From positions 1,856,001 through 1,920,000 of the forward strand of contig NC_135360.1 in NCBI RefSeq assembly GCF_051622035.1: a stretch of 64,000 nt of DNA, read 5' to 3'. This document shows, piece after piece, positions 53,111-64,000 of this stretch. This DNA comes from Arctopsyche grandis. Lineage: Eukaryota > Arthropoda > Insecta > Trichoptera > Hydropsychidae. Position 1 is the first letter of the stretch, and the number at the start of each line of letters is the position of its first letter. The position numbers and the translations under genes are program-made. The notes below the pieces were generated by a model. The model was not told the DNA's origin. It saw only the letters and a program-made list of their open reading frames with translations, and did not search any database.

Positions 53111-53821
53111 TATGTTGTAGTTAGGGAGTGGCGTGACTTGAAAAAGGTTGGGAGGCCATGAGTTAGAGAATCGCGTTTTGAATTCGTCGAAAAATATTCA
53201 CACGCGGATATGCTAGTCGGCGGATTTAAACCGGTCTATGAATTTCAGGGAAATATCAAATGAAAGTATTGTATTTTTTATATAGGTATGTATTTAAGTG
53301 TCGAGCATTAATCATCGAGTGAAACTTTTATAAATTCGGATGCAAAATTGACGATGACGATGACGATGATTAGAATCAAAACGTTGCTATTATCTTGTCA
53401 ATCAAAACTGCGTAGGATTCTTTCGACCTTTAAAATCTAAAGGTTATATTATCATTGTCGTCATTTTGTCGATCTTATATAACCCTTTGTTATTTTTAAT
53501 TAACTTACATTTCTCGTTTTAAAGGTGGATTGGACAAATGGAAGGTCGAGGTCCAAATAAAAGAATGTCACATGTTGATATTGTTCAGTATTATTTTACA
53601 AAGCATCCATTATATTTGTATGTGACAAAAAGATATTCGTATTATATCATGTTTGTATGGATGTTGGAAATTGGGTAAATCTGTTTGTGTTAAAAATTAG
53701 CTTAAACTGAAAATTTATACACTAACCTATGTATATAATAATAATATTTATTGCATACAATTAAGAGGATAACTTTAAGATAGACTTAAAAAGACAGTAA
53801 ATACTCGTAGCCATTTAATAC

Positions 53822-53860
53822 TAGCCGAATTGCCCGGCGTTCCTCGGGCGCGTGAAATTT
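53822..53860 (-). mobile_element. Helitron-type 3' terminus
   Basis: On the minus strand GCCCG-aggaacgc-CGGGC forms a 5-bp stem, followed by aattcggCTAG and host T. The rest of the element is not recognised. 53120-53820 has no gene. Confidence 0.45.
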
Positions 53861-54339
53861 GCAAATCTGTTGAACCGTGAGATTGTATAAACCAAATGTG
53901 GTGGTTTTAAATTGATAACCATATATTTGCATATCAGACTATGATAAAATTGCTGTCACGAAAGAGCCCATCAGTTTTTTTAATGTGCGTATTTGTCTAT
54001 ACTGGCAATTTTCGGTGACAGGTTCGATTTTTTTCGAGATGTACAATTTATGCACAACAACTTGTGTAAAAAGAAAATGGAAACAAGATAAAAGAAATTG
54101 AATATAATATTCGTTGTTCATAACTTATATGCAATTCATAGGCGCCGGTTCGATTTTCTTCAAAGGATTCGAAGGATTGAAGTTCGATTGATTCAAAGTA
54201 TTCGAAGGCGCCGGATTCTGGTATACATATAATTTCGAAAGAAACAGTATATATTATATGTTTGTTTGTTCGTGACAGTAAATTTAATAAAAAAAACAAA
54301 TGAGTATTCAAATAAATTTATATAAAATAAAACTATTCA

Positions 54340-54429
54340 AATAAATTGAATGAAATGTTTACTATTAGATTAGTCATGTTTAAGCGGTTTATATTACAAA
54401 TACCGAGCGAAGCCGGGTAAAACCACTAG
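54340..54429 (+). mobile_element. Helitron-like H1, 3'-end copy
   Basis: catgtttaagcggtttatat, then cgagcgaagccgggtaaaac and CTAG (54426-54429) followed by T. Same end as copies 1 and 2. Only the terminal 90 bp are recognised. 54430-55200 has no gene apart from a (CA)n run at 54905-54922. Confidence 0.6.
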
Positions 54430-55238
54430 TTATATATAAAAAGTGCATTTCTTAAGAAAAAAATGTATTTTATAGTGATTTAAAAATAATGACACAGAGC
54501 GATTTTTTTTCTCAAAAACACGTACAATGAATGATGCGACAAACGTGCAAAAATCATGCAAACAAACGTTCATCTGTATACCTATAAATATTAGGCGTTT
54601 CAACTACCAACAATTTCAAAGAACACTATTTTATATATGCTCAAAACGATGATGATTAATTGTTCAACTGTAAATTGTATATTTAAAAAGTTGTACTAAT
54701 TTTACGACTGATCGAGATTTATTGAGCTTTCTACTGATTGTTCTTCTATAAATTAGGTTAAATTTTATCTGAAAATATACATACATAGATATGTAGATAC
54801 ATTTATAATAACACTTCGCACTCAATTCGAACAACGATAAGTTTGATTGAGTTTTCCTGCTGCATAACTGCATAATCTACGATAGGTATATTACATATTT
54901 ATGAACACACACACACACACATAAAAATCTTTTTTTATGCACAAATAATTCAAATTTAGTCTGATAATGATTTGGAATGTGTACGGGATAGATACATATG
55001 TACAATAAGGAAAAAATATGATATAATTTTTAATTAGAGTTTCACGGAGATAAATCGCTGTCGGGATGGGATACCTAGAAGGAGAGTGTGTGTGATGGGA
55101 GCAAAAGTAGTGGTAGTAGAGCAGAGCAGGTGCGGTGCCACTTCCACGGACGCTTGTGATATGCCTACATTCATGTACATATGTGGTGTATATATGAAGT
55201 GAGAATGACGGAATGATCGTCACTTCGCCGCCATCATC

Positions 55239-58200
55239 ATGAGGACGACGTCCATCTTGTTGGCGGCCGCCGCTCTCGCCGTGGCGCTGCTTTCTACGTG
55301 CACTTCTGCCTTACCTCAAGTACAAACAAACACTACTTCACATAACCTCACCAACTAGACTCTGCATAATCTCATTTCCTTCAACGCACCACATCCAAAC
55401 TTACTTTTGACTCTTCTTTTCATTTATTACGCCAACTTTTCACTTTCCTTTTCAACAACTTTACTTTTCATTTATTATTACATTTGCTATGACACTTTTT
55501 GGTGCCACTTTAGTATGCGGTCTCACTGTGTCAGTTCTCGCGTGTGACAGTGAGACTGAAAAATACCGACCCCAACAACATAATCTTAAATGCACAGGGC
55601 CAACCCTAACTTAACCTAACCTTTTGCGTGCTTCCATTACCTCCACTAATTATCGTCAAAACTCTTGTATCGTCAGAGTGTGCAATTTTTACAATGGCTT
55701 TAATAAGAATATTGACCTATTTCATGTCAGTTCAATTACTATTAGGAACTTATTTGCAAGATTTTTTTTTTTAAACCGTTCTTTTTTTTCTTTTTTATCC
55801 TTTTCGCTTAATTTTCTACTGTTACTTAACATAATCTACGAATTTTTCATTATTTTTCTTTTTGTATTTTTATTTTTTTTTCTTTTTTGATAGCAAGTTC
55901 CATTTTTCATGCTATTCGAAGAAACTATTTATTTTATTATCTTTATTTTAGCTGTAAGTTTCTCTCTGTTTATTAAATAAATAAATAACCTGACCCTTAA
56001 ATAAATAGGTGTTGGCTGTTAAGATATGTTTGTTTTTTTTTGGGAAAATATTGATGAAATAAAACTTACAAAAAAAGATATCTTAGAAGCCAACACCTAT
56101 TTATTTAAGGGTCAGGTTAGGTTAGGTTAAGTTAGGGTTGGCCCTATAAAAAACAAAAATTAATAATAAACAGGTCGTTTCTACGATACAAATAGTACTC
56201 AAAAACTATACTAAAGTGGCATTAACTTTTTATACAAATTCTTTTGAACAAGTTTTAAATTGTAACCAACAATTGCAAACACTTACATATTGAATGCATC
56301 GATAGAGATTTGCGAGTGGGAATCATAAATAAAATACCCCGTCGTGAGATAAAAGTACTGTACATAACCTCGCCCACTTGCACTTACACTTTTCACCCTC
56401 CCTATCAACTGCATTTATTTTCTTTCTTTTATAATATACTAGTGGTTTTACACGGCTTTGCTCGATGTTTGTAATATAAACCACTTAAACATGGTTAATC
56501 TAATAGTGAACATTCATTTGTTTTTTTTTATTAAATTTATTTGAATAAAAAAAAATAATATTCAACGATCGTCGTAATAGCTTTGGTTTGTTTTCGATGC
56601 ATCCACCCAAACCTTACATAGTTACAAAGTCTCTTTCGAAATTATATATTAAATTGTATGTTAACTAAAGTCAATGTATTTTATTCGTGTCGATACAATA
56701 GTGATTCATTGGCGTATTTAAATTTCGTGAGGGTAATTTAAATTTGCACGCGAAAATAATCGCAAAGTCATACGAACTAAATTGTATTCCAATTCATTGA
56801 AATTCGCGCTGTAAAATTTGAATACAGCAAACGTTTCAATATATGTAACTCTTGCTGTTTACATACATATATATGTATGTATGTAAAATGAACGGGAACG
56901 AAAAAGTGTTTGATCACAAGAAATGTTTTCGTTTTAAATTCGCACAACTCTGGCATGCATGCGCTGCTTAAACTGCAGTATTTTGAATAAATAGATTCGA
57001 GTGCGGAATTTCGCTTTGCAAATTTTCAATGATCATGTTTACGTACACTACATATGTACAAATATGCGAGGGAAAAAAAGTGACAGATTGTATGTAAATA
57101 TAATACGACGACCCACGTTTATACGTATGATAATATTACGGTTATAATAATATAATAGTTTAAGAAGCTTCCTTCTTTGCCAGCGGTAGCGAACCTAAGA
57201 CACGCGTGTCACATTTGCCTCACGATGATATTTGCCTATTCTCATAAAACACTTTTAAGTGCTCTTCAGCTAAATATTTCTTTTCAACTAACTACAAATT
57301 AATACGATGGTAGGGATTGCAAAAATACCGGAATTTTTGATACCGGTATTATCAAAAAAAAAAAAAAAATGATACTGGTATTATATACTTGTACTTTAGG
57401 TATTATTTTTAAATTAATTAATTTTTGGTAAAAAAAAAGCTTTTGATTCCGATATCCCGATCATTTTTCAATTCCGACTATTATTATTAGGTTATTAGAT
57501 ACCCAATCATCGTTCACTGAAGATGCAAACGAAGAGTCAACCATTAGCTGGGGAATTAGTTGTTGTTGAAAGACAAATTATACTCTCTATCCATAGAGTA
57601 ATTAGAAATAAAAAAAGAACAATACCGGTATTACCGGTACTTTCGGTATTTTTTATAAATTAATTAATTAAAAAAATACTTCCAATATCCCGAGCACCGC
57701 TTGCATGTTTCAAAATGTTTATTGAAAAATACGCCAAATGCAAAAATTCAAATACAAGATATTCGGGTACAAAACTGTAAAGTAGGTGCGTCCCAGATAT
57801 AAAAGGATTATAATTATTCGTAGTTTTTTTTTTTTTTGCAATTACGACTTAACCTGATCAGATACCCAATCATCGCTCAATGGAGATGTAAACGAAGAGT
57901 CATCAGGAATAACCACCGGCTGGGGAATTATATTTTTTTTAAAGACAAATTATATTTTATTTCTATACACTAATTGGAATACAAATAGTCAGTACGATAT
58001 ATACCAATGTATATATCACACTGAAAAATGTACCAAATAATATATTTTATCACATTTTCAATGTATGAACATAATTTAAAAAATAAAAAGACCACAACGT
58101 TATAGTAAACATTTTTTTATTTAAATTAAAATTAAACTTCAGAAACATTGCATTAAACGATGTGTATTGGAAAACAGTACAAATTAAAACAATTTTACAA

Positions 58201-61197
58201 TATATGTAATTGGGTATGTCGTTTTCGTAGTATTTAGCCAAATGTACGAATATGAAAAAATCGTTACTATCGGTATTTCTTTTTTTAATACCGGTATTAC
58301 CAAAGTCTTATTTTCGGTCAAATACCGATACTACCGGTATTGCAGTCCCTAGTCGAAGGATATGTACTCGTATTGTAGATTTGTATTAAACAAAACTTTT
58401 ACTATTTTTATTGTTTTAAAAAGGGGGGGGGGGGGGCGGCATGGTTAAAGAAAGTGATTTTTGTGGCTTGCGATACGTTTTCGAAGGTGAATTTTATATT
58501 TTTTGTGCTTAGGATAAACGGTTGGCCACTGCTGTTCTATGCAAATGTCCGGAACGTCTTCGTCTGGGACAGTTCGGAATGCGATGTGTGACCCCACTCT
58601 CATATCTAACTGTATTGGCCGTCAAATTCGGCGACAGAAAATGACTAAGCAGTGTAAAAGAGGGGCCTCCGGGGGCCTAACGGTGCCCCCAACCCACAAC
58701 TATATTATTAAAAAAATGTATTGTCCTATTCAAGACAAAAACGAAAAACAGGCACACCCAAAACGAGTTTGCTCTATATTTTTTCGCAATAAAGGCTGTC
58801 TATTTCAGGATCGATCGAAATTCAAAATATTTTTAATATGCATATACTAATAAAAAAAATAATGTAGTGTCTGTTTTGGCGCGTTCTTTACATCATAAAC
58901 GAGCAACGACTGAGAATTAACGGTACCGTTTAAAAAGTATGCCACATTGTGATCAAACACTATGATGAATTGATTTCGACCCGACCGAAATTGGCACATG
59001 CAATATGCATCTATGTATGTATGTATGTACATATATATACATACATATAATTGGGTAAATCATAATATGTATTTCAAACATACGTATATATGTAAATATT
59101 AAAAAAACCAACGGAAATTTAAATGTTGGCCCTCACCAATCTTCTGTTATGATTCTCAGAATCATTATTATTCTTTTAACATTCTCCAACCCGATTTAAT
59201 TATCCATTGCGAAGTTCTGGGGTATGATATTTCATTGATATGAATTTCAAATGTCGGAATATCTTATATTTAAATACGAATTAAAATTGGAGAATCGCAA
59301 TATTATTAAAAATTTCACAAATATATATACATTTATTTATTTTTATTTTATATTTTATATTTTACATATATATATGTATGTATGGTTTAAATTGTGTTAA
59401 ATGCTGTATTATTTTTTAATTTATTTTTTTGTAATTTTTTGCTTTTGCTTTTTGTTCTATCTATTATTTTTTGTTATCTCCCTCTCTTATTTTATTTTAT
59501 TTTGTAGGCCATTGTGGCGCATTAGGTTCTTCCTGCAATGCCACAATGGTTCAAAACGTTAAATAAATAAATAAATAAACAAATATCAGGAAGGCCTGAC
59601 AAGTAAATCCCAATGCGCCTTCCTGGCCATTTACAAATATTTTAGAATAATTTTAACAAAGTGTCACAGTCATACATCTATGGATAAATTTTTGATAAAC
59701 TAAAATTTTCGGAGCATTTTTCTTTTATATAAATCGTCAAATTTTAAGATGCTGAAAACTCGAAATTTGCGAGACATTTATGACAAAATTTGTAGCATTT
59801 TCATACGAATCAGCGAAATCGAGATGCTGAAAACTCGAAAATTGCGAGAAATGGATAAAGGTTGCCAATTTGTTGGAACCTGTTCAATGAAAATCAGATA
59901 AATTGACAAACTCTGATAGGAAACAATCGACCTGGAGTCACAAACCAAGGTCTAGCCAGCAGCAACCGGTGAGACTCGAACCCGTGACCACCATGTTCGA
60001 AAATATATATGCTAACCACTAGTCTACGCTGCTGGTTAAATATATTTTATTTTACATAGATAAATACCAGGAAGGCCTGACAGGAAGACCCCAATGCGCC
60101 TTCCTAGACAATTAATTACAAACATTGTAGAATTTTTATTACATAAGTCACTGTATTTCGAGAGGTTGAAGAACAAGAAATTAACAATTAATTGATTAAT
60201 CTATTGAGACATCTATGCATTCAGACTTGTTGATATAAATTTTTACATTTTTTACATAAATCAAATTCAGATATTTGTGGGTAGGATGATTTTTGCCAAT
60301 TCGATGGAGGAACCTTTTCAACAATGAAATCAGATAAATTGGTAAACTCTGATATGAAACGATCGACATGGAGTCACAAATATCAAAGTCTGACTAGCAG
60401 TATTAAAGATTAGCACGGGATCGAACCCGGTAACCTCTCGCTGCTAAACATAAACGCAACCACCGAACCATACTGCTGGCTAATATGTATGAAGGTAGAA
60501 AAACAGTTGAACAGAAATTCAAACGCTAGAGCCTAAAAAATGAACTATTGTTATGAAAAATGAAGTCGAAAGACAAAAAAAAAAAAAAAAAAAGAATTTG
60601 GAAATAAAAACGTTTTATATTTATATTTTAAAGGCAATCTCTCCGACGGCTTCTGGACCAGACCAAAAAAATAGTTTCTTAGAATGGCTTTTAAATTTGG
60701 CCGGAGTAACCACAACAACCACCACTCAAGCTCCAGTGTTGACCCCCCCTGAAAATTGTCCCCCTTGCTGTGAGTATCAATTTTTATTTTTATTTTTATT
60801 CCACAATCACAATTCGATGCATCGCAATTCAAAGAATCGAATCGATAATTTGAACAATTTGCAAATTATAGCTAAACTACATATGTATGTATGTATGTAT
60901 GCTAATAGAGAGACCCCCATGCCTCAATTGGCCTAATTGATATTGCAGTCATTTGGATTCTTTCAGATAAACATAATCACAGTGCAATTTCCATAATGGC
61001 ACATAATTGATGCTAAAAAACTGTGTTTTTTCAGCGTGCGGACAGACAAATACGAGGAAAAGAATCGTGGGCGGTCAAGAGACCCAAGTCAACGAATACC
61101 CATGGATGACTTTGCTCCTCTACAATGGCCAGTTCTATTGTGGCGGTTCTCTCATCAACGATCGATACATTTTGAGTGCTGCCCATTGCGTCAGCGG
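55239..61197 (+). CDS. Trypsin-like serine protease, 5' part (runs off the window)
   Basis: Exon 1 (55239-55319) encodes a 27-residue N-terminus with an ideal signal peptide: MRTTS then a run of L/A/V and CTSALPQ. Exon 2 (60634-60769) encodes a Thr-rich stalk (GVTTTTTTQAP) and PPENCPPC. Exon 3 (61035-61197) encodes CGQTNTRKRIVGGQETQVNE, YPWMTLL, FYCGGSLI and AAHC with the catalytic His. Cleavage after R in KR/IVGG would activate it as an S1A protease. The Asp and Ser of the triad must lie in later exons; none is visible before 64000. The donor after 61197 is GT and phases agree. Intron 1 is 5.3 kb and filled with SINEs and MITEs. Likely an extracellular zymogen; substrate unknown. Confidence 0.9.
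55598..56146. mobile_element. MITE with inverted arms, left arm interrupted
   Basis: Inner arms 55989-56027 and 56078-56116 (39 bp, two mismatches: cctgacccttaaataaatag/ctatttatttaagggtcagg) enclose a 50-bp loop. Outer arms agggccaaccctaacttaac at about 55599 and gttaagttagggttggccct near 56127 are also inverted. The left outer and inner arms are separated by about 365 bp (55624-55988) that have no counterpart on the right, so something inserted there; its right edge has an AAATAAATAAA tail. A decayed relative is at 47215-47310 in K4 intron 3. Confidence 0.7.
56439..56652 (-). mobile_element. Helitron-like H1, short copy without GC array
   Basis: CTAG (56439-56442), then acacggctttgctcg and taatataaaccacttaaacat on one side, and acaaagtctctttcgaaatt near the other end, as in the two long H1 copies. 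The interior is only about 200 bp, and the 5' end reads TT rather than TC. 56653-57300 has no gene. Confidence 0.65.
57311..58351. mobile_element. hAT-type nonautonomous element
   Basis: Ends tagggattgcaaaaataccgg and (inverted) tagggactgcaataccgg. Flanks tacgatgg and gtcgaagg could be a diverged 8-bp duplication. Subterminal ataccggtatt palindromes are frequent at both sides (57335-57660, 58270-58345). No transposase. It lies in intron 1 of the protease gene. Confidence 0.65.
58424..58441 (+). repeat. Poly-G run
   Basis: About 14 consecutive Gs then cggc. 58500-58700 is less AT-rich than its surroundings but I cannot assign it. 58352-59575 holds no recognised gene. Confidence 0.8.
59578..60037 (-). 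mobile_element. tRNA-derived SINE, copy 6
   Basis: Minus-strand head accagcagcgtagactagtgg (A box) with GGTTCGAGTCTC-type B box (plus strand gagactcgaaccc near 59971). The body shares ctggagtcaca and caggaaggcctgacaagtaa with copy 7. An aaataaataaataaac tail lies at 59560-59580. Confidence 0.8.
60062..60483 (-). mobile_element. tRNA-derived SINE, copy 7
   Basis: Minus-strand head gccagcagtatggttcggtgg and B box GGTTCGATCCC (plus gggatcgaacc near 60419). Directly follows copy 6 in the same orientation, 25 bp apart. Confidence 0.85.
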
Positions 61198-61231
61198 GTA
61201 TTTACTCAATCTTAGTCCCTTATATAATAAC

Positions 61232-61392
61232 TAGAGGTAGGACCGGCAGCGTGCCGTTCATCGTGAAAATTGTTAATTGTTCGCCGTGCTTTGTTCATTT
61301 TTATGATGAACCTTTTTTTAGCACCTTAGCTTTGTAAATAGACCCAAAACGCCCTGATTCCTGGAAAAAGCACGCTTCCGGTCCTACCTCTA
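61232..61392. mobile_element. 161-bp hAT-type MITE with perfect 8-bp target duplication
   Basis: Terminal inverted repeats tagaggtaggaccgg(c/a)agcgtgc are flanked by ataataac at 61224-61231 and 61393-61400. 8-bp duplications are the hAT signature. It lies in the intron 35 bp after exon 3 of the protease. Confidence 0.9.
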
Positions 61393-62118
61393 ATAATAAC
61401 CCTTTGATAGTGACTTAGACATTCTCTAAACCTATCCTATACAGCTACTGCATCATTAAAGAACCATTTAAAGTACAGTACACTCTCGATTATCCGAGCT
61501 GATTCTGGGGAGGAAGGGCACGGATAGGTGAAAAACACGGATAATCCGAATAATCAAATTTTTACCTGGTTTCAAATCTAGTATCATATTTACAATACTA
61601 AATTTTGTTTCATAATTTTAATACTCATTATTTATTAAGAAAAACGCTCATAGTTAAGAGGGCTGGACAGCAGCGCCTTGTCCATACAAACGTACTATAC
61701 TTCTCCCTAGCTCAATTATGGCACTAGAGAAATTATTTTTTAATATGCTATGGATATCCACCATTAGGGTGCATCTATCGTTTTATTTTTTTGATTAATT
61801 ATTTTTTATAGGAGCTAGGAGCCGCCAAACATCTATAAAATCGCCTCTTTTTTACACCAACGAAAAGAGTCTAGCGTGGTTATTTAACGGTCTATTTAAA
61901 AAAAAATACGCCGATAGATGCACAGAAAATATCTTTCTCATACCGATGATGAATTTTTTTTAAAAATTGGTCCAGTTTTGGAGGAGAAAATAGTAGAATA
62001 CGAAACCTCGATTTTGTCAATTTAAAACACGTTATCTGGTCGAAGCGCAACTGTCGCATTCACTCAATATATATATTGATATATTTTGTCGCATTCACTC
62101 AATATATACATACACTCA

Positions 62119-62149
<31 letters not shown>

Positions 62150-62714
62150 AGAAAGGAACGGTAACAAAATTAAGGTTTCGGGTGTACAGTCCTCTTAAGC
62201 AGATATGTGGCCGTTAGTAGTTAGTACTAGTTTTGCCGAAATATAAAGAAATTATGATATAACACCTTGGTCCATGGGATGAATCAAAGATGTCACATTA
62301 GGAGGCAAAAATTTTGTAAGACCATCGGTTGTTTTCAATATGGCTTATAACTGGCTTACCTCGATAAAATAAACGAATTTTTGTTATTAATCGACAAGAA
62401 TAGTCGAAATATGATTTTTCTAAGTGGAATTTTATTTAATTCTCATATAAAGATAATTTAATATATTATATTATCTATTAATTCAATTCAGATTCGTGTA
62501 AATACGAGTAAACACTAATACGAGCTTTTTGCCCGCAATTTTACCGATTTAAAGTTCAGCACACTTCCAATCAACCCTTTTAAACGAAAACAAAAAATAG
62601 TGTGGCCAGAACACTATCCCAATAAACATGTTTCAATAGAAAATACTCAATATAAAATAGTATTAACAGTGGCTGCAAATGAAAGATAAAATACCCGACA
62701 ATAGATTCCAATAT

Positions 62715-62934
62715 CCATTTTGAACAGAAAATTGACAGATTTTGAGACATCGACCGAACAACACCAAGATATATATGTAGAAAAATCGCGCGATTTAAAA
62801 AACATATGTATATCTCCGAATCTCGAGCCAATCAACATTTTTTATTACCAGATTCATATTTACTGGGCATAGATCTATAAGAAAAGTCATATCTCGTCTC
62901 TAAACAAAAAAAAAGTCGTCATTTGTCGAACAGT
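62715..62934 (+). repeat. Repeat X, copy 2
   Basis: Direct-orientation match to 669-882, located inside the pogo element right where the transposase frame ends (62939). It may be an insertion into the transposase gene or replace the deleted part. Confidence 0.7.
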
Positions 62935-62938
62935 ACAG

Positions 62939-63336
62939 TTACAATTCTACGGGAAGATTTTTCATTTCAGTTCCCTTAAAAGATCGAAGTTTATTTATTT
63001 TCCCAATCACCAAAAGTTTTATTTTATGAGTTCTTGATGCGTTTCCGCAACACATGATAGTTAACCTTTCTTTGGACGATTTATGTCCAGGAATGGATTT
63101 TTCTCTCATTGAAGATAGCGGTTTTGTCGGCAAGCACTTCCAGTACAGACCTGTAGAACTATTACAATCTCTCGCGAACGCCTCTAACTTATTTTTTTTT
63201 TGTTTAACTACATACATATATCTCGAACAGTTTGAACACCAACTCTATATTCTTCAGAAAGCTTTAACGTGGATTCTCCGTTTTTGAATCTCTCAATTAA
63301 CTTAAGTTTCTGTTTTTTTGTGAGTAAAATTTTCAT
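62939..63336 (-). pseudogene. pogo/Tigger transposase remnant
   Basis: Minus strand from the ATG at 63334-63336: MKILLTKKQKLKLIERFKNG and [15 protein letters not shown], a psq/CENP-B-type HTH of this family, then a stop. A second frame (63217 down to 62939) reads [30 protein letters not shown] and KLLVIGK, the DDE-domain block around the second catalytic region of Tigger/jerky proteins. The part between (rest of the DNA-binding domain, first Asp) is deleted, and the C-terminus is lost at repeat X. Nonfunctional. Confidence 0.85.
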
Positions 63337-63674
63337 TCGTTTATTTCTCCATTTTTAAACGGTACAGATACATGTGTAAATCTGAAATATTTTCGAGTTT
63401 ATAGCAAAGCAAATAATTTCACACGGAAAATAATTAAACATACGTATGTCACGAAAAAATCTGCTCTGAATACACGCACTTGTTACTTCTTTGTTGATAA
63501 AAAGCGACTGAAAGAAGTAACGCAACAGTAAAAGACATTTAAAAAGGGAACGAAAAACATTTCTGTGTTTTTCAAGCAATCGGTGCTTCTCATAGTCATA
63601 TAAGAATAAAATTTAATTAATTTAAAATAATTAATTCATATTTTTCTAGTACGGGTAATCGAGAGTGTACCGTA

Positions 63675-64000
63675 ATTCATATAAATAATAGGGTAGAGCG
63701 GAAAAAATAGTTGTACCACTGCCAAATTAACTCGGTTGTTTCGGAACAAAACAACCGAGACTCTCACGTAATTTTAATTGTATAATTTATAATTTAATAT
63801 TATAGAAGTAATGCCTATCATCGACGTGGTCGACAGCCAAAGGGTAAAATTAAAAAGCCTTCTTATGTTCCCCTTTTTCAATCCAAAGGCCTGACGTTGC
63901 ACGGCACTCTAAAACTTAAATAGAAAAAAAGAAAGACTTTTATCGAATCGTACACACGCATTTACATAATCCCGTTCCCCTTTTTATTTTTTCTCGGGCA
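63675..64000. other. Right edge of window, no feature recognised
   Basis: Presumably still intron of the serine protease gene. I find no exon with the Asp (DIAL-type) or Ser (GDSGGP) motif before the end. Confidence 0.5.

Larger units (their letters stand above)
61476..63672 (-). mobile_element. pogo/Tigger-like element, internally deleted
   Basis: Ends cagtacactctcgattatcc and (inverted, from 63672) cggtacactctcgattaccc are flanked by TA (61474-61475, 63673-63674). A matching transposase remnant lies inside on the minus strand, confirming the superfamily. The interior also holds a copy of repeat X (62715-62934) and an AT microsatellite (62117-62146). Confidence 0.85.

Noticed and set aside
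55624-55890. 88-codon frame rich in Phe/Leu
   Set aside because: Translated T-rich sequence in the insertion that splits a MITE; no domain and no splice context.

Overview
This is a eukaryotic, AT-rich, transposon-dense window, most likely from an insect. The reasons are short GT-AG introns (about 65-75 bp in the Kelch genes), jockey-type LINEs with an Inr/DPE-like internal promoter, tRNA-derived SINEs, Helitron-like, mariner, pogo and hAT remnants, and a secreted trypsin-like protease. I cannot tell the order. Nothing bacterial is present.

Host genes. (1) A tandem block of BTB-BACK-Kelch (KLHL-type) genes lies on the minus strand. K1 (7920-8772) is a wreck. K2 (30166-32450) is complete except for one nonsense codon. 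K3 (35831-38134) is intact, with ten exons and 543 aa. The sequence 3' of these genes (from 3371, 28911 and about 32490) is duplicated with them, so these are segmental duplication units. (2) A divergent intact relative, K4 (46524-50860, plus strand, ten exons, 554 aa), sits behind a TATA promoter. (3) Upstream of K3 (39632-40488), and as a damaged copy at 12974-13417, is a set of micro-exon-like modules of 60, 33, 54 and 54 bp. All are symmetrical phase 2, and their lengths are identical in both copies. I do not recognise the protein. (4) The first three exons of a trypsin-like serine protease (55239-61197) lie at the right; the gene appears to run off the window.

Layout. 1-3370: shared flank A, a CR1-like LINE. 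3371-8789: duplication unit 1 with a 5'-truncated jockey LINE and an LTR-like insertion. 8790-13476: two Helitron-like elements carrying GC-rich hairpin arrays, flank A, and the damaged micro-exon gene. 13477-15890: Helitron end, RTE fragment, flank A. 16287-22785: an array with a 120-bp period that appears in both orientations, holding the only full-length jockey LINE (17875-22187) and a solo LTR. 22786-28900: AT-rich DNA with hAT relics, a MITE and LINE scraps. 28911-38480: Kelch units 2 and 3, with an antisense LINE between their parts. 38487-40488: flank A and the micro-exon gene. 41042-45600: LTR sequences, and a mariner split by a second GC-array Helitron. 46374-50860: K4. 51300-55200: SINE and Helitron pieces. 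55239-64000: the protease gene with MITEs, SINEs and a deleted pogo element.

How the parts connect. Several host-gene lesions coincide with mobile elements: K1 lost its promoter and first two exons exactly at Helitron-like ends, and the first micro-exon copy is cut by a Helitron end. The paralogous units serve as empty sites that define insertion boundaries and target duplications. The full-length LINE has Asp in place of the catalytic His of the endonuclease SDH motif, while the truncated copy still encodes His.
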